Shown one piece after another: positions 53,997 to 63,357 of a stretch of DNA of 64,000 nucleotides. Under the pieces are notes generated by a model that worked only from the letters and a program-made list of their open reading frames with translations, was not told where the DNA came from and did not search any database. Both the position numbers and the translations under genes were made by a program. The stretch's first letter is position 1, and each line of letters begins with the position of its first letter. The stretch comes from Bacteroides sedimenti (lineage in GTDB: Bacteria; Bacteroidota; Bacteroidia; Bacteroidales; Bacteroidaceae). The stretch covers positions 3,666,001-3,730,000 of the forward strand of contig NZ_AP028055.1 of NCBI RefSeq assembly GCF_040365225.1. The letters run 5' to 3'.

Positions 53997-54032
53997 AAAA
54001 GAGCATTAAATCATTTGATTTAATGCTCTTTT
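53997..54032 (-). terminator. Terminator of tRNA-Phe
   Basis: A perfect stem of at least 15 bp (AAGAGCATTAAATCA and its complement) with a 2-nt centre, followed on the minus strand by TTTTTTCG. It starts 5 bp past the tRNA 3' end. Confidence 0.9.
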
Positions 54033-54036
54033 AAGG

Positions 54037-54109
54037 TGGTGCCACCAGGAATCGAACCGGGGACACAAGGATTTTCAGTCCTTTGCTCTACCAACTGAGC
54101 TATGGCACC
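54037..54109 (-). tRNA. tRNA-Phe (GAA)
   Basis: 73 nt on the minus strand starting GGTGCCATAGCTCAG, with acceptor GGTGCCA/TGGCACC, D-arm, anticodon loop CTGAAAA (anticodon GAA) and T-loop TTCGATT. CCA is not encoded (the genome continues CCT after the discriminator A). Confidence 0.97.
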
Positions 54110-54125
54110 TTTGTGATTGCGGATG

Positions 54126-54156
54126 CAAAGGTAGTGATTCTTTTTAAATATGCAAA
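54126..54156 (-). promoter_or_regulatory. Consensus promoter of tRNA-Phe
   Basis: On the minus strand TTTG (54156-54153), a 19-nt spacer, then TACCTTTG (54133-54126), 16 nt before the tRNA. This is a full consensus match. Confidence 0.85.
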
Positions 54157-54168
54157 CTAAAACAAAGA

Positions 54169-54210
54169 AAAATGCCGATAAACAGTGCATTTTCTGTATA
54201 TCGGCATTTT
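54169..54210 (-). terminator. Terminator of the sppA-lpxK-punA-thiL transcript
   Basis: A 12-bp stem (AAAATGCCGATA and its complement) with a loop of about 18 nt, followed on the minus strand by TTTTTCTTTGTTTT. It lies between the thiL stop at 54252 and the tRNA-Phe promoter. Confidence 0.8.
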
Positions 54211-54251
54211 GAGGGATATCCTTATTTGCACAGGATGAATTAGTTAGCACC

Positions 54252-55286
54252 TTATTTTAATGCATTCCATCCTTGCGCTTTTAATTCAAATTCCTGACCG
54301 TCTCTTGTGATTAAAGCGCATCCAAGTTCTTGTTTTGTGATATGTCCTATCAGTTTTACCCCTTCAATTTCCGCAACTTTATCATGGTCGGCAATGGGAA
54401 CTGTGAAAAGAAGCTCGTAATCTTCTCCGCCATTCAGAGCACAGGTTGTAAGATTCATATTGAATTCTTCTGCCATAACCGCTGTTTGGTAATCAATAGG
54501 GATACGTTCTTCATAGATGCGACAACCTACCTTGCTTTGCGTGCAGATATGCATCATCTCCGATGATAGCCCATCGGAGATGTCCATCATGGAGGTGGGA
54601 ACGATGTTCAACTTAGCCAGTTTTTCGATGATATCTTTGCGTGCAGCTGGTTTCAACTGCCTTTCAAGCAAATATTCCTTTCCGGCAAAGTCGGGTTGCA
54701 TATCTTTTTCACCTTTTAATACCGCTTTTTCTCTTTCCAAAAGTTGAAGTCCCATATATGCTGCCCCCAAGTCACCGCTTACACAAACCAGATCGGTATC
54801 TTTTGCCCCGTGACGGTAGACTACCTTTTCCTTGTCAGCTTCACCAATGCAGGTAATGCTTATTGCAAGTCCTGTCATTGAAGAGGAGGTGTCACCGCCA
54901 ACTATATCTACATCATGCTCTTCGCAGGCAATTCTCAGTCCGGCATAGAGATCTTCCATATCTTCAATGCAGAATCTTTTGGATAGGGCGATGGAAATAA
55001 TCATCTGTTTGGGACTTCCGTTCATTGCGTATATATCAGATATATTCACGATGGCGGCCTTGTATCCCAAATGTTTTAAAGGAACGTATGTTAAATCGAA
55101 ATGGACGCCTTCCATTAGCAGATCGGTTGTAACCAACACTTGCTTTTCAGGATATGAGAGTACTGCTGCATCGTCGCCAACGCCGTATATAGTCGATTCG
55201 TTCTTTATCTCAATCCCCTCGGTCAAATGGTTGATAAGTCCAAATTCTCCTAAAGTTGCTATTTCTGTTCTTTTTCTTTCTTGCAT
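54252..55286 (-). CDS. thiL: Thiamine-monophosphate kinase
   Basis: 344 residues, normal for ThiL, which phosphorylates thiamine monophosphate to the diphosphate cofactor. The opening LGEFGLINHL is typical, followed by the metal/ATP region YGVGDDAAVL, TTDLLMEGVHFDL and the NISDIYAMNGSPKQ helix. VGGDTSSS and the late MDISDGLSSE and NGGEDYELLF motifs complete the family pattern. It is last in a four-gene transcript and starts 14 bp after punA. Confidence 0.96.
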   Translation of the reverse strand: MQERKRTEIATLGEFGLINHLTEGIEIKNESTIYGVGDDAAVLSYPEKQVLVTTDLLMEGVHFDLTYVPLKHLGYKAAIVNISDIYAMNGSPKQMIISIALSKRFCIEDMEDLYAGLRIACEEHDVDIVGGDTSSSMTGLAISITCIGEADKEKVVYRHGAKDTDLVCVSGDLGAAYMGLQLLEREKAVLKGEKDMQPDFAGKEYLLERQLKPAARKDIIEKLAKLNIVPTSMMDISDGLSSEMMHICTQSKVGCRIYEERIPIDYQTAVMAEEFNMNLTTCALNGGEDYELLFTVPIADHDKVAEIEGVKLIGHITKQELGCALITRDGQEFELKAQGWNALK

Positions 55287-55300
55287 ATATTTATATTAGT

Positions 55301-56107
55301 TTATACCCTGTTGATCATTTCGCGCATGATATATGTCATCTTGGGTTGTGCGGCATCGGCTGCTTTTTGAACATCTTCATGAGATATTTCAACAATTTTA
55401 CCTTCAACGCCAAGGTCGGTGATGATGGAGATTCCGAAACACTTGATTCCGGCATGATTTGCTACAATCACTTCGGGAACGGTCGACATACCCACCGCAT
55501 CGGCTCCCATAATATGGAACAGTTTGTATTCTGCAGGAGTTTCATAGGTAGGGCCTTGAGTTCCAAGGTAGACTCCCTGTTGTATTTTGATTCCTTTTTC
55601 TTCTGCAATAACCAAGGCTTTCCCAATTAACTCTCTGGAGTAAGCTTCACTCATATCCGGGAAGCGAGCTCCGTATAGGTTCTTACCTCTTAATGGGTGT
55701 TCGGGGAAATAGTTGATATGATCTGTGATAATCATCAGGTCTCCGATTTCAAAATTTGGATTTGTCCCGCCGCTGGCATTTGATACAAATAGGGTTTTTA
55801 TACCCAATTCCTTCATAACTCTTACCGGAAACGTCACCTCTTTCATGGAGTATCCTTCGTAGTAATGGAATCGTCCCTGCATGGCCATGATGTCCTTGTT
55901 GCCCAGTTTCCCGAAGATAAGTTTTCCACTGTGTCCTTCGATGGTAGATATGGGGAAATTGGGAATATCTTTGTATTCTATCTCTAATTTTTCAGTAATT
56001 TCACCGGCCAGATTTCCTAAGCCAGTGCCTAGAATTATTGCTGTCTCGGGAGATGTATGCATTCTTTCTCTAAGAAATGATGCCGTTTCTTTTATTTTTT
56101 CTAACAT
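55301..56107 (-). CDS. punA: Purine nucleoside phosphorylase (trimeric type)
   Basis: 268 residues from the ATG at 56107; the frame extends 10 codons further, but the family normally begins close to this Met (MLEKIKETASFLRERM). Landmarks are ILGTGLGNLAGEI for phosphate binding, IEGHSGKLIFGKLG, MQGRFHYYEGYS, and the purine-site SNASGG and MGADAVGMSTVPEVI segments. It cleaves purine nucleosides with phosphate for salvage. Its start lies inside the lpxK 3' end (38-nt overlap), suggesting coupled translation. Confidence 0.94.
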   Translation of the reverse strand: MLEKIKETASFLRERMHTSPETAIILGTGLGNLAGEITEKLEIEYKDIPNFPISTIEGHSGKLIFGKLGNKDIMAMQGRFHYYEGYSMKEVTFPVRVMKELGIKTLFVSNASGGTNPNFEIGDLMIITDHINYFPEHPLRGKNLYGARFPDMSEAYSRELIGKALVIAEEKGIKIQQGVYLGTQGPTYETPAEYKLFHIMGADAVGMSTVPEVIVANHAGIKCFGISIITDLGVEGKIVEISHEDVQKAADAAQPKMTYIMREMINRV

Positions 56108-57179
56108 ATTCAATAATGTTTTGATTAAACATTTCATCCTGGTTTAACAGGAATTTTACTTCAATGGGAAGAATATAAATGCTCTTTTTTACCTCTTCAT
56201 CAATTATATGAGATATCTGAGAAAGTCGGGCTGCGTCTTTCTCGGTTGTGACGATGATTTTCTTGTTACCAGACAATCGGTTGAATGTCTCCTTTATTGT
56301 CTTTAAGTCATTCTCGCCAAAATCATGATGGTCTGAGAATGTAACCGGAGTAATTTGTGATGTATAGCGTTCCAGGTCTTGCATCATTTGCTTGGGAGAA
56401 GCAATACCGGTAAGTAACAGTACCTGCTCGTTCTTTTCAATTTGTGCCAGTGTCTTTCGTGTGGCACCGTATTCCGGGAACAATGGAGTTAAACCTCCGT
56501 ATTTATAGGTTGTAAAATATAGTTCCTGATATGGGTATAGATCCAGCCTTTTGGAAATAATCCGATAATCCATCGGTTTCATTCTCTGTGGGCATTTGGT
56601 TACAATGACCATATTCGCGCGGATTTTCCCATGTTCGGGCTCTCTCAGTCTGCCGGCCGGAAGAAGTGCGTCGTCACAAATCAGCCGGTTGAAATCAACC
56701 AGAAGAATGCTTAGTCCGGGAGAAACATACCGATGCTGAAAAGCATCATCAAGTAAAATTGCATCCAATCTGGGGTTGCTGTTTTCTTCCATCAGCATTT
56801 CAATCCCATGGCATCGGTCTTTATCGACAGATACAATTACTTCTGGAAATTTTTGTTTTATCTGGTAAGGCTCATCACCGATGTTTTTTGCCGAGCTGTC
56901 TTCTGTAGCCAGGACAAAACCTTTTGATTTACGTTTATAGCCTCTGCTCAATACCGCAATCTTAAACTCATTCTTAAGTAATCTGATCAGATATTCGGTA
57001 TGAGGGGTTTTTCCGGTACCGCCCACTGTGATATTCCCAATGCAAATAATTGGGATTTCGTAACTTTTGGACTTCAGAATGCCCCAATCAAAGAGTTTAT
57101 TACGCAAGTTTACCCCCAGTCCGTATAGAAAGGAGAGGGGGTATAAACTTTTGTGTATTTTAATGAAACTATCTTCCAT
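56070..57179 (-). CDS. lpxK: Tetraacyldisaccharide 4'-kinase
   Basis: 369 residues. LpxK phosphorylates the 4' position of the lipid A disaccharide at the inner membrane. The Walker A-like motif IGNITVGGTGKTPHTEYL lies near residue 50, with an N-terminal hydrophobic helix before it. Later landmarks are LSRGYKRKSKG, DAILLDDAFQHRYV and VTTEKDAARL. It starts 3 bp after the sppA stop and overlaps punA at its 3' end. Confidence 0.95.
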   Translation of the reverse strand: MEDSFIKIHKSLYPLSFLYGLGVNLRNKLFDWGILKSKSYEIPIICIGNITVGGTGKTPHTEYLIRLLKNEFKIAVLSRGYKRKSKGFVLATEDSSAKNIGDEPYQIKQKFPEVIVSVDKDRCHGIEMLMEENSNPRLDAILLDDAFQHRYVSPGLSILLVDFNRLICDDALLPAGRLREPEHGKIRANMVIVTKCPQRMKPMDYRIISKRLDLYPYQELYFTTYKYGGLTPLFPEYGATRKTLAQIEKNEQVLLLTGIASPKQMMQDLERYTSQITPVTFSDHHDFGENDLKTIKETFNRLSGNKKIIVTTEKDAARLSQISHIIDEEVKKSIYILPIEVKFLLNQDEMFNQNIIEYVRKNKRNGIIS

Positions 57180-57182
57180 TCA

Positions 57183-58937
57183 CTATTTGATGTTGATGTC
57201 AAAAGGAACACGAGCTTGCATATAATCAAGGCTCTGTACATCTTTTATCATGCTGAAACCTTGATAGAGCTCTCCGAATTTAGATTTTGTTAATTTAGAT
57301 TCGATGTAATGAGTCGGTTTTTCCTTTAAAAGTGAAGAGAGGAAATTTTCTTTTTCTGGGAATGATAGCAGAGTGTATTCTTTTACCTTTGCTTTTTGAG
57401 CGGCAATCTGAATGGCTTTATCAATACCTCCCAGTTCATCCACCAAACCAATTTTTTTAGCTTTTTCGCCGGTCCATACCCTTCCTTCGGCTATTTTTTC
57501 CATCTTTTCCTTACTCATTTTTCTGCCTTCTGCACATCTTGAAAGGAATGTATTGTATCCCTGGTTGATGTTCATCTGTATCAGGGTTTGCTCGTCTGAG
57601 TTAAGTCCGCGGCCAAGTGCTCCCAGGTCAGAAAACTTGTTAGTCTTTACAACATCAAAATTAAGTCCTACTTTATCGGTCAATCCTTTTACGTTAGGGA
57701 ACATACCAAATATACCAATCGAACCAGTCAATGTGGTTGGTTCTGCAACAATGCAATCTGCTGCGCATGAAATATAGTAACCTCCGGATGCAGCATAATC
57801 ACCCATAGAGACAACCACTGTTTTTTCTTTTTTCAACGCTTTAATTTCATTCCATATTTGTTCTGAACCAAATGCGCTTCCTCCGGGAGAGTTTACGCGC
57901 AATACCACAGCTTTGATGTCTTTGTTTTCTCTTATTTCCCGCAGATCCTTAATAACTTTTTCCGAAATAATTCCACCGTCAGCATTGGTGTCTATTTCGC
58001 CGAATGCATAATAAACTGCAATAGCATTTCCACTTTTGTTTTTAGGTACATTTCGTTTTAAGTTAATCATGTCCTTCAGACTCATTACCGCCAGATCATC
58101 CTTTTTATCGGTTTTTGTCATTCGTTTCAGGTAATCCCTTACGTCATTCTTATAAATAAGAGTATCTGCCAGATGACATTTAACGGCTTGTTCTGAGGGA
58201 TAAAACATGATCATTCTATCTGCATAAGCGTTAAGAGAATCTTTTGAAATTTTGCGGGATGCCGATACTCCATTCAGGATTTCGTTCCAGATAGAACCTA
58301 CAAACTCTGTAACTTGTTCCCGGTTTGCCGGACTCATTTGGGTGGCAATAAATGGTTCTACGGCCGATTTGTATGTACCTACTTTGAATACCTGCATCTC
58401 AACTCCAATCTTCTTGAGTAGATCTTTGTAGAATATAGGCTGTGAGGCTAAACCTTTCCATTCTATCATTCCTTTAGGATTGAGAAGGACTTTGTCTGCT
58501 ACGCTAGACAAGTAATATAGTTTCTGAGTGTAGTTATCGCTATAGGCTACGATGAATTTCCCGCTCTTCTTAAAATCGGCCAGGGCATTTCTGATTTCCT
58601 GCAGTGAAGCATATGAAGCGTTCAGCATTCTTGCTTGTATATAAATGCCTTTAATGTCTTCATTTTCCTTAGCTTTTTTAATTGATAAGAGGATGTCGTC
58701 CAAACCATAAGTTGAATATTCTTCTCCTATGAGTTGTAACAATGGATTCTCTTCAGTTCTTTCCTCCAATGCACCATTAAGGTCGAGGAACATGATTGAA
58801 TTTGATTTAACCTCCACTTCTTTTTCTGATGAGGAAATTACTCCAAATAATACAATGGCACCAATAAAAAACATCACAATGCTTGATAGTATGATTCCAA
58901 CTACGGTGGCAAGCGTAAATTTTAGGAAATCTTTCAT
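57183..58937 (-). CDS. sppA: Signal peptide peptidase SppA (long form)
   Basis: 584 residues with an N-terminal membrane anchor, the length of the duplicated 67K form, which degrades leftover signal peptides at the periplasmic face. The first half holds the conserved Lys of the Ser/Lys dyad (VGTYKSAVEPF). The second half holds VLRVNSPGGSAFGSEQIW and the nucleophile Ser in MGDYAASGGYYISC near residue 384. It is the first gene of the operon with lpxK, punA and thiL. Confidence 0.95.
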   Translation of the reverse strand: MKDFLKFTLATVVGIILSSIVMFFIGAIVLFGVISSSEKEVEVKSNSIMFLDLNGALEERTEENPLLQLIGEEYSTYGLDDILLSIKKAKENEDIKGIYIQARMLNASYASLQEIRNALADFKKSGKFIVAYSDNYTQKLYYLSSVADKVLLNPKGMIEWKGLASQPIFYKDLLKKIGVEMQVFKVGTYKSAVEPFIATQMSPANREQVTEFVGSIWNEILNGVSASRKISKDSLNAYADRMIMFYPSEQAVKCHLADTLIYKNDVRDYLKRMTKTDKKDDLAVMSLKDMINLKRNVPKNKSGNAIAVYYAFGEIDTNADGGIISEKVIKDLREIRENKDIKAVVLRVNSPGGSAFGSEQIWNEIKALKKEKTVVVSMGDYAASGGYYISCAADCIVAEPTTLTGSIGIFGMFPNVKGLTDKVGLNFDVVKTNKFSDLGALGRGLNSDEQTLIQMNINQGYNTFLSRCAEGRKMSKEKMEKIAEGRVWTGEKAKKIGLVDELGGIDKAIQIAAQKAKVKEYTLLSFPEKENFLSSLLKEKPTHYIESKLTKSKFGELYQGFSMIKDVQSLDYMQARVPFDINIK

Positions 58938-58980
58938 TTTAGTGTGTGTTAACTTATGTTTTTTCTAATTTTTTAAGAAA

Positions 58981-59012
58981 CAAAGATAATTTATAGAATT
59001 GACAAATCCAAG
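58981..59012 (-). promoter_or_regulatory. Predicted promoter of the sppA operon
   Basis: On the minus strand CTTG (59012-59009), a 20-nt spacer, then TATCTTTG (58988-58981), about 44 nt before the sppA ATG. The -7 is a full match; the -33 has one difference from TTTG. Confidence 0.65.
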
Positions 59013-59319
59013 ATTTATTGATTTTTTATCGACAGAGCTAATAGGGCTATTTTATTATGCATCTTTTTGTGTGTATAAATAATTTACAACCAATTTTCTC
59101 TCTGAGTCGATTTTGCCTGATGCTTGATTTGTTAAATTACTCTCTGTTTTTGGTATTATTTATTTGTTTTCAAATCGCATTGAGATATAAAATGTATTAA
59201 TGCTTGCATTTATATTATCTTCTATCCGAAATAAGTTCTTATCCTGTGATTCTTTTTCTATTTTGAATAGATTGCATAATTGTGCTCCGTTACGTTTCCT
59301 CCATAAATTGAATTCAAAA

Positions 59320-59417
59320 AAGTCCCGCAAGTCACGCATGTCACGCGGAACGTACGTAATGTATTGCTGATTAGGTGTTTGTAGGTGCGTGACTTCCGCG
59401 TGACTAGTGCGTGACTT
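59320..59417. repeat. Element with 3x9-bp and 3x11-bp facing units, copy 1
   Basis: The left arm holds three 9-bp units (AAGTCCCGC, AAGTCACGC, ATGTCACGC at 59320-59346). After 38 bp comes the right arm with three 11-bp units (GTGCGTGACTT, CCGCGTGACTA, GTGCGTGACTT at 59385-59417). Right units are complementary to left units, but the periods differ. Confidence 0.75.
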
Positions 59418-59608
59418 CTGATAAGTCGCGCAGATGTTTACTGGGTACTGATCAAGATAGACTTATGAATATGCATGCCTTAATGTTTTTTATTAAATAC
59501 CAAACCGGCTTAGGAATAATAAAAATACAGCCAATGAGTTCTAGTAATAACCTCGGAAATCGTAATCCCATTCAAGAAAGATCATCTGTTGATACTATAT
59601 CTTTGTTG

Positions 59609-59693
59609 CTCCATCCGGATCTACCAACGGTGTACACCCGGATGTAGAGGCTTGGTAGACCTGGGTGGAAGAAGCGGGTAGACCCGGGTGGGC
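59609..59693. repeat. Array of four 16-bp dyads at 23-bp period (type B), second copy
   Basis: Units start at 59609, 59632, 59655 and 59678, exactly 23 bp apart: CTCCATCCGGATCTAC, GTACACCCGGATGTAG, GTAGACCTGGGTGGAA, GTAGACCCGGGTGGGC. Spacers are 7 bp. It matches the architecture and core of the array at 33225-33309. Confidence 0.8.
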
Positions 59694-60282
59694 AGAGAAA
59701 TTATTCACCTTGAATTTTTAGAATATTCGCCTGTTGTTTGATAATTCCTTGGCGGTAGGATGCGGATACCAGCAGGTAGAACGTACCACCTTCTCCTTTA
59801 GTATCATAACCCCTTTATAGTATGCGCCAATTTTAGTCTGTTCTTGAATAAATGTATATCAATGTTTGCCACCTCCTCGTAGCTCATTCATTTATTCTTC
59901 TCCAACTGCACTTCTTTACGGGTAGTTTATCAATCCTTCATCAGTCCTGGCTTGTTTTTCCAAACATTTTGCCAGGATCTTTAGTCTCGCGATAATTCTT
60001 CTCTGATTGTATATCAATCCTTTGCCGGTTCACTCCAGTAGCAATCTAACCCCCACCTTATATTAGAGCTTCTATTTTTTTCCTGCAGTTAACTGCACCA
60101 CCTCCCGTTAATCGTAGATTAAGCCTTTCTATTCTCCCATCAATTGCCCTGGTTGTACATCCTTCTTCTATCAACCTCCTAGATAGCTACAATCCAACTC
60201 TCTTCAGCGTTCCGCATGACAATCTGCTGCAAGTCAGTACTTAATCCTCTCCAACCTGATGTCAATCCCTTGCCCTTTGCCA

Positions 60283-60382
60283 GGAAGTCACGCGCTGCTT
60301 ACGCAGAAGTCACGCACCTGTAATGGCCATGATATGAGTGTTTTATATCGAAAGTGCGTGACTTGCGCGACTTGTGCTACTT
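60283..60382. repeat. Element with 3x11-bp and 3x9-bp facing units, copy 2 (inverted)
   Basis: The left arm has three 11-bp units (GGAAGTCACGC, GCTGCTTACGC, AGAAGTCACGC at 60283-60315). After 38 bp comes a GT and then three 9-bp units (GCGTGACTT, GCGCGACTT, GTGCTACTT at 60356-60382). Read in reverse it matches the element at 59320-59417, including the flanking AAAAAAGT and a CTCCATA motif. Confidence 0.75.
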
Positions 60383-60670
60383 TTTTAAATCAACGCTATG
60401 GAGATTCCTGGTGACTATCTCCGCATACAATTCTTATACCCATCATTCGCAATGTCCGATAATATAACACAAGCATAACCGCCCCTCGACAACCATTGGT
60501 AAACCCATCTATTTCACCTCCGCTTTGCATTTTGCTCCCTGCCAATTGTGCCACCCCTATCCTTTGCCATTGCTTTTATTCTATTAATGCCACCGGATAA
60601 CTCAAGGTTTTCTTAGTTCCTGAATAGAACAGAATACAGCCATAATTACTACCCCCTGCCTATAATCGAC

Positions 60671-60768
60671 AAACTTTCTTTCCACACGTGCGCATAATAT
60701 AACAAGCTTGACGTAGGTAAAGGTTGCTATCACTTTGAACTTTCTTTCCACATTTGCGCATAATATAA
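60671..60768. repeat. Direct repeat pair, 32 bp, 66 bp apart
   Basis: The two copies (60671-60702 and 60737-60768) share ACTTTCTTTCCACA, a short variable spot, and GCGCATAATATAA. A weaker relative of the second half lies near 60888 (GCGCGCGTAATACAATAA). The function is unknown. Confidence 0.65.
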
Positions 60769-61003
60769 ACCCCATTTGTATTGTTCTTTAGCGAAAACTC
60801 CCACACACGCTCACAATAAAAAACTAGTTCTTGTTCTCATATTATCGCCCGGTTCTCATCCCTTCACGCGCGCGTAATACAATAAGGTAATGCCTTGTTC
60901 TCCCTATTTTCCTACACTGAAAAAATTATGTTATATAACACAATTGAGAACCAGTTGATTAACATTTTGCCTGAAACTTTTTGAGGAAAAAGAGTGTTTT
61001 AAA

Positions 61004-61035
61004 TTTGTTTGGTAAGTTGAAAAGGTCTACTTTTG
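61004..61035 (+). promoter_or_regulatory. rRNA operon promoter P1
   Basis: TTTG at 61004-61007, a 20-nt spacer, then TACTTTTG at 61028-61035. It fits the Bacteroidota promoter consensus exactly. Confidence 0.85.
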
Positions 61036-61142
61036 CACCCGCTTTGCAAGAGAAACAAAGCCTTGATAAATGACATGCTGATAACGGTTGCTTTATTCCG
61101 AAGCTTGGCTGAAAGGATTTAAAAAAAATAATTCAGAAAAGA

Positions 61143-61174
61143 TTTGGAGGTAAGAAATAAAACCTCTACCTTTG
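61143..61174 (+). promoter_or_regulatory. rRNA operon promoter P2
   Basis: TTTG at 61143-61146, a 20-nt spacer, then TACCTTTG at 61167-61174. It is the second of two tandem consensus promoters, about 200 nt before 16S. A boxA-like GTTCTTTGAAAAG follows near 61206. Confidence 0.88.
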
Positions 61175-61378
61175 CATCCGCTTAACAATCAAGCACAATT
61201 TTGATCGTTCTTTGAAAAGATTTAGATATAAACAATACAAGTAGTACAAGAGCTATTATATTCCGATGTTAATCGGGGTATTTTGGTAAAAAAGATTCAA
61301 ACCGTCAATATCCTTCCTTATAGGATGAGATATTAAAATAAGAATCGGAATCCTGAACAGAATTAAAAAGAAACTTTT

Positions 61379-62903
<1,525 letters not shown>

Positions 62904-63021
62904 GGAGCGATTCCGTTCTTGGTTTGGATTTCTTGTACTACGGTATATTGTTTAATTTAAAATATAGATTTTAAGAGATAAAGAAAGAAGCCGGGCCGAA
63001 AGGCAGGCGGTTTTGAACGAC

Positions 63022-63095
63022 AGTCCTATAGCTCAGTTGGTTAGAGCGCTACACTGATAATGTAGAGGTCGGCAGTTCAACTCTGCCTGGGACTA
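63022..63095 (+). tRNA. tRNA-Ile (GAT)
   Basis: 74 nt in the 16S-23S spacer. Acceptor AGTCCTA/TGGGACT, anticodon stem CTACA/TGTAG around CTGATAA (anticodon GAT), T-loop TTCAACT. CCA is not encoded. Confidence 0.96.
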
Positions 63096-63141
63096 CGAAT
63101 AATGAGGAAGCACCACAGCGGAAAGCTTCTGAATGATTTCG

Positions 63142-63214
63142 GGGGATTAGCTCAGCTGGCTAGAGCACCTGCCTTGCACGCAGGGGGTCAACGGTTCGAA
63201 TCCGTTATTCTCCA
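63142..63214 (+). tRNA. tRNA-Ala (TGC)
   Basis: 73 nt in the 16S-23S spacer, starting GGGGATTAGCTCAGC. Anticodon stem CCTGC/GCAGG around CTTGCAC (anticodon TGC), T-loop TTCGAAT. The acceptor has one T-T mismatch, and CCA is not encoded. A boxA-like GATCTTTGACATG follows near 63240. Confidence 0.96.
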
Positions 63215-63357
63215 CAAAAGAGATTCATTTCTCGACAAGATCTTTGACATGATGTACAAAAGCAAATAAAGAAGTAACTTTTTTGAGAAAAAAAGAGCTG
63301 AAAGTATATATCGAACCATACGCGGCATGATCAGCAATGTGAATGCCGGTTTGTTTG

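Larger units (their letters stand above)
59013..60990. other. 2-kb gene-free spacer with several repeat types
   Basis: No supported protein or RNA gene. It contains two inverted copies of a 9/11-bp-unit element (59320-59417, 60283-60382), a type B dyad array (59609-59693), a direct repeat (60671-60702 and 60737-60768), and a loosely repeated phrase of the form TATATCAATNNTTTGCC (59855, 60010, and a weaker one near 60259). It lies between the sppA operon and the rRNA promoters. Confidence 0.6.

Noticed and set aside
54020..54250. 76-codon minus-strand frame over tRNA-Phe
   Set aside because: It covers a tRNA gene, its promoter and a terminator; the tRNA explains the sequence.
59411..59647. 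78-codon frame in the spacer upstream of the rRNA operon
   Set aside because: It runs through both a 9/11-bp-unit element and a dyad array, with composition set by those repeats; no family resemblance.
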